This document shows positions 26,759 to 33,684 of a stretch of DNA of 33,684 nt, one piece after another (position 1 is the stretch's first letter; the number at the start of each line of letters is the position of its first letter). The stretch is taken from the NCBI GenBank assembly GCA_013151245.1, contig JAADIR010000122.1, positions 1-33,684 on the forward strand, written 5' to 3'. A program made the translations under genes and the position numbers. Origin of the DNA: Chlorobiota bacterium. Lineage in GTDB: Bacteria; Bacteroidota; Ignavibacteria; Ignavibacteriales; Melioribacteraceae. The notes beneath the pieces are model-generated. The model was not told the origin of the DNA. It did not search any database and saw only the letters and a program-made list of their open reading frames with translations.

Positions 26759-26832
26759 CCGCTTCGCGGTTTTGTAGCGCAGATTGTCTGTCTGCCGCAG
26801 ATTGCCCGCTGCGCTAAGCAATCTGCGCTACA
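26759..26832. repeat. Inverted-repeat cluster TGTAGCGCAGATTG...CAATCTGCGCTACA plus short hairpin
   Basis: 14-bp perfect arms (26773-26786 / 26819-26832), internal third partial copy CCGCAGATTGC, and CCGC-TTC-GCGG triloop hairpin at 26759-26769. Confidence 0.85.
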
Positions 26833-26900
26833 TTACTATCGTTTTCCGTTTCACTTTTCTCCAAACAAGTAAATTGATAAGCGACGACCTTTTTAAAAAT

Positions 26901-26927
26901 AAAAAGGCGGAAAAAAATCTTTCCGCC
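26901..26927 (-). terminator. Terminator for the PorV/PorQ-family gene
   Basis: GGCGGAAA (26906-26913) / TTTCCGCC (26920-26927) with a T-tract on the minus strand (26901-26905 and beyond). Confidence 0.8.
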
Positions 26928-26948
26928 CGTTCAAAAAATAAAACCGTT

Positions 26949-27989
26949 CTACATTCCCTTTCTCAGGAATCGCGGTTCTTCTAACGTTAGAATCAAAGAA
27001 ATTCTGTGCGTGTCGGGTAGTCTGTTTAACTCGGAATCGTTGAATCTTGCGAAAGAGTAATCGATATTGAGTTTCGGTAATTTAACGCCTGCGCCGACCG
27101 TGAACTGTTTTACGTCGTTGTAACCGCCGCGAATTTGGAAGACGCCTTTGAAATCGTATTCAAGACCGGCGTGCATATCAAAACTAACAGGACCTACGTT
27201 AAAATTAGCCGCGTATTTTCTTCCTTCAAAACGAACGTCGAGATCAAAAGCGGGCAAAAGCGTTCCGCCGAAAAGGTCTATTCCGTATGCGGTTCCTATT
27301 TTAAGCGTCGGAATAATCAATTCGTTTCTTCCGGTGCTCCACGCAACCAATGTTGTCGTAACGTCTTGTAAGTTTACGCCGAGAGAAAATTTTTCCGTCG
27401 GTTTATAAATTGCGCCAACGTCAAAACCGATTCCGAACGCGCTGTAAGACTCGATGCTGCGGGAAATAATTTTAACGTTTGCGCCCCACATAAATTTTTC
27501 GGAATGCTTTTTTGCGAATGTAAAATAAAACGCCCAATCGGTGTTGCTGAATTCTTTAATCAAATCGGGGTCGAGACGAGCGGAGGGGATATTAATATCA
27601 TAAATAACGCTTCCGGTCAATCCGTCAATCAACGCTTGTCGCGTATCGGGAATGCCGTCAACGCTCAAGCGGAAAACGCTTAATCCCATACTAATATCGG
27701 AACCTACGGGGATAGCGACCGCGCCGTAATCGTAATTAACAAGGTTGCCGAAATGTTCTTCGTGCATCAAACCTAATTGAGGATAATTCATCAATGCAAG
27801 TCCGGCGGGGTTCCAGTAACCGGCGGTAATATCTCCTACCGAAGCGACTTGCGCGCCGCCCATTGCAAGACCTCGTCCGCCCGCGCCGATGGCGAGGAAT
27901 TCTCCGGCATATTTACCGATTACGGTTTGACCGTTTGTTGCGCCTATTCCGGCTAACAGAATAGAAAGAATTAAAAGTGTTTTTTTCAT
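26949..27989 (-). CDS. PorV/PorQ family protein (T9SS-associated outer-membrane beta-barrel)
   Basis: Signal peptide; KYAGEFLAIGAGGRGLAMGGAQVASVGDITAGYWNPAGLALM motif of PorV/PorQ and UPF0164-type proteins. Confidence 0.88.
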   Translation of the reverse strand: MKKTLLILSILLAGIGATNGQTVIGKYAGEFLAIGAGGRGLAMGGAQVASVGDITAGYWNPAGLALMNYPQLGLMHEEHFGNLVNYDYGAVAIPVGSDISMGLSVFRLSVDGIPDTRQALIDGLTGSVIYDINIPSARLDPDLIKEFSNTDWAFYFTFAKKHSEKFMWGANVKIISRSIESYSAFGIGFDVGAIYKPTEKFSLGVNLQDVTTTLVAWSTGRNELIIPTLKIGTAYGIDLFGGTLLPAFDLDVRFEGRKYAANFNVGPVSFDMHAGLEYDFKGVFQIRGGYNDVKQFTVGAGVKLPKLNIDYSFARFNDSELNRLPDTHRISLILTLEEPRFLRKGM

Positions 27990-28072
27990 CTAGTCACAAT
28001 TCTTATTTATATGTATTTGAAACTCTTAAAATTTTACAAAAAAATCAAGGTCAATTTCTTGTCCACACAAGA

Positions 28073-28819
28073 CTACTTTTTTTTAGTTTGATTTGCAACC
28101 GAATTAATTGCGGCTTCAATTTCCGATTGATCGCCGAGATAATAATGTTTTATCGGTTTTAAATCTTCATCCAATTCATATACCAGCGGAACGCCGGTTG
28201 GGATATTTAATTTAACAATTTCTTCTTCGCTGATTTCATCGAGATGTTTTACCAACGCTCTTAAACTGTTCCCGTGCGCGGCGAGAATTACCCGCTTGCC
28301 CGATTTGATTGTCGGCGCGATTGTTTCATGCCAATACGGAATAAATCTTTCCACGGTTGACTTCAAACTTTCGGTCAGCGGAATTTCTTCTTTCGGCAAA
28401 TCGGCGTAGCGCGGGTCTTTACCGGGATATCTGTCGTCGGTTTCTTCCAGCGGCGGCGGAGGAGTGTCGTAACTTCTTCTCCAAATCAAAACTTGCTCGT
28501 CGCCGTATTTCTGCGCGGTTTCGGCTTTGTTCAATCCTTGAAGCGCGCCGTAATGGCGTTCGTTTAAACGGTAAGATTTAATCACGGGAATCCACATCAA
28601 ATCCATTTCGTCAAGAACGATGTTCAATGTGCGTATCGCTCTTTTAAGAACGGATGTGTAAGCGACGTCGAAAACGAAATTGTTTTCCTTCAGCAGTTTG
28701 CCGGATCTTGTCGCCTCGGCAATTCCTTTCTGCGTGAGGTCAACGTCCGTCCAGCCGGTAAAAAGATTTTTCTGATTCCACTCGCTTTCGCCGTGCCGCA
28801 ATAAAACTACTTTATACAT
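28073..28819 (-). CDS. gpmA: 2,3-bisphosphoglycerate-dependent phosphoglycerate mutase
   Basis: [67 protein letters not shown]. Confidence 0.97.
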   Translation of the reverse strand: MYKVVLLRHGESEWNQKNLFTGWTDVDLTQKGIAEATRSGKLLKENNFVFDVAYTSVLKRAIRTLNIVLDEMDLMWIPVIKSYRLNERHYGALQGLNKAETAQKYGDEQVLIWRRSYDTPPPPLEETDDRYPGKDPRYADLPKEEIPLTESLKSTVERFIPYWHETIAPTIKSGKRVILAAHGNSLRALVKHLDEISEEEIVKLNIPTGVPLVYELDEDLKPIKHYYLGDQSEIEAAINSVANQTKKK

Positions 28820-28841
28820 TTTTCTTCCTCTTTACTTTTTA

Positions 28842-30230
28842 TTACGAATTACAAACTTCTTCAATTTCTTCCACGGTTTTCGGAATCGGTCTTCCGAGAA
28901 CTCTGTGTCCGTTTTCGGTTATGACAACGTCGTCTTCAATTCGTATCCCGCCGAATCCGATCATAGCTTCGGCTTTTCCAAAATTAATAAATTCTTCGTT
29001 CTTTTTCTCTACTTCCCAATTTCTTATTAGCTGAGGGATGAAATAAATTCCCGGTTCTGCGGTAAGAACTAATCCCGTCTCCAATTTTTTTCCGTAACGG
29101 AGATACGCCAAACCGAATTGATCGCTGCGCTGCGTTTCGGCGTCGTACCCGGCGAGCGTTTCGCCGAGCCCTTCAAGGTCGTGAACGTCCAAACCCATCA
29201 AATGTCCCAATCCGTGCGGGAAAAAGAGCGCGTGCGCGCCGGCGGCTACTGCGTCGTCGGGATTTCCTTTCATCAAACCCAAATCAATTAAACCTTCCGT
29301 AATTATTTTAGCCGCGCGTAAATGAATTTCTTTGTATTTGATTCCAGGTTTCATCATTTCAATCGCTTCCGTTTGGGAACGAAGAACCGTGTTGTAAACG
29401 TCCCTTTGCAGAGGACTGAATTTTCCGCTCACGGGAATTGTGCGGGTTATATCGCTGGCATAATGAAGCGCAGATTCCGCGCCTGAATCGAGCACTGCAA
29501 TATCTCCTTCTTTCAACGCGTTTTCGTGATGATGATTATGCAGCGTTTCGCCGCGGACTGAAAAAATAACCGGAAATGAAACGCCCGCTCCGTACGAAAG
29601 GGTAATTCCTTCGACGATGCCGTAAATTTCGCGCTCTATTAAACCCGGTTGTATCAGTTTCATTGCGGTTGTGTTCATAACGTAGCTGATATCAAGCGCC
29701 CGTTCAATTTCGGAGAGTTCTTCTTCCGTTTTTAACGAGCGCTGAATGATTACCGCTTTTACAAAATCTTGCGAAACTCCGCCTGCAATTGTATTGTGGC
29801 GAACGCCGAGTAAATCCGAAAGCTGTATGATTTTTTCAGCGCGGTATTGGGGAAGGTAATGAACAATTTGATTTTTGCTTTTCGCGGATGAAATATATTT
29901 TTCGACTTCGGCAAAGGGATGAGTCTCATTCACTCCGCACTTCAAAGCTCTTTCGGATAAAGGCGGTTCGGGTCCCATCCAAACGACGTCCTCAACTTCG
30001 CGGTCGTTTCCGAAAAGAATATCTTTGTCGTTGTCAACGTCGATTATCCCGAAAAGTCCCGGCGCGTCGAGTCCGAAATAATAAAGAAATGAACTGTCCT
30101 GTCTGAATTTATATGTGTTCGCCGGATAGTTGAAAGCGACGTCGTCGTTTCCGGGAATAAGCAGCAGACCGCCGCCGAGGATTTTTTTTAATTCTTTTCT
30201 TCTTTCTGCGTACGTTTCAGGTCTAAACAT
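28842..30230 (-). CDS. pepP: M24 family Xaa-Pro aminopeptidase
   Basis: N-terminal AMP_N-type domain; VLDSGAESALHYASDITRTIPVSGKF, HGLGHLMGLDVHD, VLTAEPGIYF metal/active-site motifs. Confidence 0.93.
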   Translation of the reverse strand: MFRPETYAERRKELKKILGGGLLLIPGNDDVAFNYPANTYKFRQDSSFLYYFGLDAPGLFGIIDVDNDKDILFGNDREVEDVVWMGPEPPLSERALKCGVNETHPFAEVEKYISSAKSKNQIVHYLPQYRAEKIIQLSDLLGVRHNTIAGGVSQDFVKAVIIQRSLKTEEELSEIERALDISYVMNTTAMKLIQPGLIEREIYGIVEGITLSYGAGVSFPVIFSVRGETLHNHHHENALKEGDIAVLDSGAESALHYASDITRTIPVSGKFSPLQRDVYNTVLRSQTEAIEMMKPGIKYKEIHLRAAKIITEGLIDLGLMKGNPDDAVAAGAHALFFPHGLGHLMGLDVHDLEGLGETLAGYDAETQRSDQFGLAYLRYGKKLETGLVLTAEPGIYFIPQLIRNWEVEKKNEEFINFGKAEAMIGFGGIRIEDDVVITENGHRVLGRPIPKTVEEIEEVCNS

Positions 30231-30368
30231 TTTTTACTCCGTAAAATAAAATTAAGCGGATATAGTTTTGAGTACTGACAAAATTATTAAACTGTAATTT
30301 AATAAATAATAAGCGTTATTTTTGAATTTATCTTGATGCGCTTTCCGTTTTACGCGAAGCAAAGATAT

Positions 30369-30529
30369 GGCACAAGTTTAAAATCAGTGGAAAAAGAATT
30401 TAAGAATAGATAAAGGCAACTATGGAAAGATTAAAATTTCTCGTTGTTTTTTTGACTTATCAAACTATTCAAAGATTTGACCTTATCAGATCGCTTTCGG
30501 TATTTTCCCGCTGATTTTAAACTTGTGCC
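30369..30529. repeat. 161-bp intergenic segment bounded by 19-bp perfect inverted repeats
   Basis: GGCACAAGTTTAAAATCAG (30369-30387) / CTGATTTTAAACTTGTGCC (30511-30529). Confidence 0.85.
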
Positions 30530-30583
30530 GTTTTGGCAATACGGTTTTAATTCCGAACTATCTAAATTAAGTTTGTAATAAGA

Positions 30584-31234
30584 ATGAAAAAGAAAAAACA
30601 TATTGTAACAAAGACGAATAAATCCGCGGAACTGTTTTCCCAACCGTTATTCCGGAAAGACGTTCCGGTTCTTACAATCGAAAATTATTTGTGGATGAAC
30701 AATAATTACGAACCGAAAACGGAAGTGAAAATTTGTTATTCCGACGATTTTCTTTTCCTGTTTTTCGAGGCGTTTGAAAAAGAGATTCGAGCGACTTACA
30801 CGGAAATCAATTCTCCGGTTTACAAAGACAGCTGCGTCGAATTTTTTTTCAATCCCTTTCCGGAGCTAACCGAAAAATATTTTAATTTCGAAATCAATCC
30901 TTTAGGAACAATGCTTTGCGAATTTGGACGGTTGCGCGAGAGAACTTTCTTATCGGTTGATGAAATAAGGGAAATTGAAATTGTCGCTTCGGTAACCGCG
31001 CCGGTAAAGGGTTTCCACGGTTCTGATAGCTGGAAGATTTTTTGCAAAATCCCAACCGCTCTTTTCGAAAAATATTATCGAAAAAAAATATCATTTGGTA
31101 AAGCGAGCGGCAATTTTTATAAGTGCGGCGACGAAACAAAATTCAAACATTACGGCGCGTGGAATAAAATAGTTTCCCGGAAACCGGACTTTCACTTGCC
31201 CGAGATTTTTGGCGAGCTGATATTTGGAAAATAA
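30584..31234 (+). CDS. CBM9-like (carbohydrate-binding family 9-like) protein
   Basis: PKTEVKICYSDDFLFLFFEAFEKEIRATYTEINSPVYKDSCVEFFFNPFPELTEKYFNFEINPLGTML, typical of CBM9-like domains. Confidence 0.82.
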   Translation: MKKKKHIVTKTNKSAELFSQPLFRKDVPVLTIENYLWMNNNYEPKTEVKICYSDDFLFLFFEAFEKEIRATYTEINSPVYKDSCVEFFFNPFPELTEKYFNFEINPLGTMLCEFGRLRERTFLSVDEIREIEIVASVTAPVKGFHGSDSWKIFCKIPTALFEKYYRKKISFGKASGNFYKCGDETKFKHYGAWNKIVSRKPDFHLPEIFGELIFGK

Positions 31235-31280
31235 AAGAATAATATTTTCGGTATATTTTAAATTATTCATTTGAGCGATT

Positions 31281-32009
31281 ATGATTGAAATTAAAGGCGT
31301 AACAAAAAGTTTTCAGGATAATAAAGTTCTACGGGGCGTTGATTTAACGATTGAAACCGGAGAAACAATCGCCGTTATAGGGCGGAGCGGATGCGGTAAA
31401 AGCGTTCTGCTGAAAATAATTGTCGGGTTGCTTCAAGCGGACGATGGAACCGTGAATATTGACGGACAGCTTGTAGGCGGACTTCCCGAAGCCGAACTTT
31501 ACAAATTACGGCGAAGATTCGGTTTCCTTTTTCAAGGCGCGGCTCTTTTCGATTCGATGACCGTGGAAGAAAATATCGCGCTGCCGATAGTTGAAAACGA
31601 ATACGATTGGAGCGAAGAATTTCTGAAAAAGAAGATAGCCGAAAAGCTTGAATTGGTGGGACTTGAAGGAATTGAAAAATTAAAACCGAGCGAACTTTCC
31701 GGCGGGATGAAAAAAAGAGTCGGGCTTGCCCGCGCTCTTATAACGGAACCCGATTTTATCCTTTACGACGAACCGACGACCGGACTTGATCCTATTTCTT
31801 CGGATAATATCGACGACGTAATCAAAGCTCTAAGCGGAAGACTTAACGCAACATCGATTGTAGTTACGCACGATATGTTTACGGTTAAAAACGTGGTTGA
31901 CAGAGTTGCGATGCTTCACGAAGGGAAAGTCTATTTTGTGGGAACGCCGGAAAAATTACTCGCGTCGGACGACGACGTAATCAAAGAATTTATCAAACGG
32001 ACCGATTGA
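31281..32009 (+). CDS. ABC transporter ATP-binding protein, MlaF/Ttg2A-like
   Basis: IAVIGRSGCGKSVLLKIIVGLLQADDGTV, FGFLFQGAALFDSMTVEENIALPI, LSGGMKKRVGLARALITEPDFILYDEPTTGLDPI. Confidence 0.93.
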   Translation: MIEIKGVTKSFQDNKVLRGVDLTIETGETIAVIGRSGCGKSVLLKIIVGLLQADDGTVNIDGQLVGGLPEAELYKLRRRFGFLFQGAALFDSMTVEENIALPIVENEYDWSEEFLKKKIAEKLELVGLEGIEKLKPSELSGGMKKRVGLARALITEPDFILYDEPTTGLDPISSDNIDDVIKALSGRLNATSIVVTHDMFTVKNVVDRVAMLHEGKVYFVGTPEKLLASDDDVIKEFIKRTD

Positions 32010-32010
32010 A

Positions 32011-33357
32011 ATGTCGAAATCAAAAGTGAAATATGTCTGCTCGTCGTGCGGTCACGAATCTCTGCGCTGGCTCGGCAAATGCCCGTCGTGCGGCGAATGG
32101 AACAGCTTTTCGGAGGAGATTGTCGAAACAAAAAAGAAAACGGCGAGGCAGGCGGCTGAATCGGATATCAAAAAACTTTCCGGCGATAGCGGCGACGAAG
32201 AGAAGCGCATCAAAACAAACATCGAAGAATTCGACAGAGTTCTCGGCGGCGGATTGATTTACGGTTCCGTGGTTTTGATAGGCGGCGATCCGGGAATCGG
32301 CAAATCGACGCTCGTAATGCAAGCCGCGGAAAAAGCCGACGGGCGGACTCTTTACGTTACAGGCGAAGAATCGATCAGGCAAATCAACATCCGCGCAAAA
32401 AGGCTCGGAGTGAAATCGGAAAATCTTTTCCTTCTTGCCGAAACCGATCTCGACGTAATAAAAGACGGGATTCTCAAATCGGAAGCGGATATCGTCATCA
32501 TCGATTCAATCCAAACGATAAATAATCCCGCGCTTGATAACGCTCCGGGAACCGTTTCGCAAATTAGGGAATCGACCGCCGAATTGCTGCGGCTGGCAAA
32601 GACAAAGGAGATTGTCGTTATTCTGATCGGGCACGTTACAAAGGAAGGCTACATCGCCGGACCGAAAATATTAGAACACATTGTCGATACCGTTTTGCAA
32701 TTTGAAGGAGAGAAGAATTATTCATACCGCATTTTACGCGCGCAGAAAAACCGTTTCGGAAGCGCTAACGAAATCGGCATTTTCGAAATGCGCGAAGACG
32801 GACTCCGGCAGGTAAAGAACCCGAGCGAAATATTTATCGGCGAACGCGAAGAAGAAATAAGCGGTTCGGTAATTACCGCAAGCATTGAAGGAACGCGTCC
32901 CGTGTTATTGGAAGTGCAGGCGCTTGTAACTCCGTCGCATTTCGGCAATCCGCAGCGGGTTGCAACCGGCTTCGATTACAGACGGCTTTCGATTCTCCTT
33001 GCCGTTCTCGAAAAACGCGCAAAGCTCCGTCTTTCCACGGCGAACGTTTTTTTGAATATGGCGGGCGGAATTAAAATCGACGAACCGGCGATCGACCTTG
33101 CCGTTTGCGTTTCGATAGCTTCGAGCTTGACGAACAGAGCGGCGAGAAGCGATTACGTCGTTATCGGCGAAGTCGGTCTCGGCGGCGAAGTGCGCAGCGT
33201 AGGACGTCTCGATAAAAGAATTCAGGAAGCCGAAAAACTCGGCTTCGGAAATATCATCGTTCCCAAAAACAATCTGAAACAAAAACCGAAAACTTCAACA
33301 ATCAACGTCATTCCCGCCGAAAGCATTCTGCAGGCGATTGATATTGTGTTGAGGTAG
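32011..33357 (+). CDS. radA: DNA repair protein RadA
   Basis: C4 zinc finger CSSCGHESLRWLGKCPSCGEW, Walker A GGDPGIGKSTLV, RadA motif KNRFGSANEIG, Lon-like C-terminal domain. Confidence 0.97.
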   Translation: MSKSKVKYVCSSCGHESLRWLGKCPSCGEWNSFSEEIVETKKKTARQAAESDIKKLSGDSGDEEKRIKTNIEEFDRVLGGGLIYGSVVLIGGDPGIGKSTLVMQAAEKADGRTLYVTGEESIRQINIRAKRLGVKSENLFLLAETDLDVIKDGILKSEADIVIIDSIQTINNPALDNAPGTVSQIRESTAELLRLAKTKEIVVILIGHVTKEGYIAGPKILEHIVDTVLQFEGEKNYSYRILRAQKNRFGSANEIGIFEMREDGLRQVKNPSEIFIGEREEEISGSVITASIEGTRPVLLEVQALVTPSHFGNPQRVATGFDYRRLSILLAVLEKRAKLRLSTANVFLNMAGGIKIDEPAIDLAVCVSIASSLTNRAARSDYVVIGEVGLGGEVRSVGRLDKRIQEAEKLGFGNIIVPKNNLKQKPKTSTINVIPAESILQAIDIVLR

Positions 33358-33432
33358 AAAAATAAAGGCGATAACAAACTATCGTCAAAAGGACATGTGT
33401 CAAAAATAGGAGTTTAGAAAAAACGTAAAGTT

Positions 33433-33577
33433 CAACTACTTCGTAGTTGTAAAATGGATTTTGAGTTATAACTCCGGGTTACACCCGAAGTTATTTACAT
33501 TCAAGTCCTTCGGACTTGTAATTTGTAATTGGACTGCGAAGCAGTCGAATTTTAATAGCCTTGTGCGAAGCGCAAGG
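33433..33577 (-). repeat. Hairpin array, copy B (inverted relative to copy A)
   Basis: CAACTAC-TTC-GTAGTTG (33433-33449), ATAACTCCGGGT-TAC-ACCCGAAGTTAT (33468-33494), CAAGTCC-TTC-GGACTTG (33502-33518), GACTGC-GAA-GCAGTC (33532-33546), CCTTGTGC-GAA-GCGCAAGG (33559-33577). Confidence 0.9.
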
Positions 33578-33684
33578 GAATTGAAATCAAAATAATAAAA
33601 GAATCGCAATCTGTCGCGGCGAAGACGGACGCGGTTCAATTAAAAGTAAATTTAAGTAATAGATAGTTTCTAAATCTGTTATTA

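Noticed and set aside
30368-30390. TGGCAC-like sigma-54 -24 element in the inverted-repeat arm
   Set aside because: No TTGC/GC element at the correct -12 spacing.

Overview
The 33.7 kb window reads as a chromosomal segment of a Bacteroidota/Ignavibacteriota-like bacterium. This placement is inferred from a T9SS type A sorting domain, a PorV/PorQ-family protein and general protein flavour; no database search was possible. Most of the window is core or housekeeping gene content: glnA with an Lrp/AsnC regulator, a Lon-like protease, pyruvate kinase, prolyl-tRNA synthetase, a C-terminal processing protease, YbaK, an M48 peptidase, PPK2, a CaCA antiporter, a class V aminotransferase, an SDR, phosphoglycerate mutase, an M24 aminopeptidase, an Mla-type ABC ATPase and RadA. 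No rRNA, tRNA or CRISPR was recognised. Four observations stand out. (1) Two inverted copies of an ordered array of short triloop hairpins (about 4011-4154 and 33433-33577) keep the same five hairpins in the same order and show partly compensatory changes. (2) One ORF (24856-26514) fuses an ECF-type sigma factor to a membrane-spanning RskA-like anti-sigma region in which the zinc ligands appear to be lost. (3) An accessory toxin island (about 10.2-12.45 kb) holds the remnant of one TA module, an intact Phd/VapC-type pair, a Fic protein with an inhibitory motif and wHTH, two palindromic operator candidates and a heptanucleotide tandem repeat. (4) Several intergenic palindromes are notable, including a perfect 30-bp palindrome at 1729-1758.
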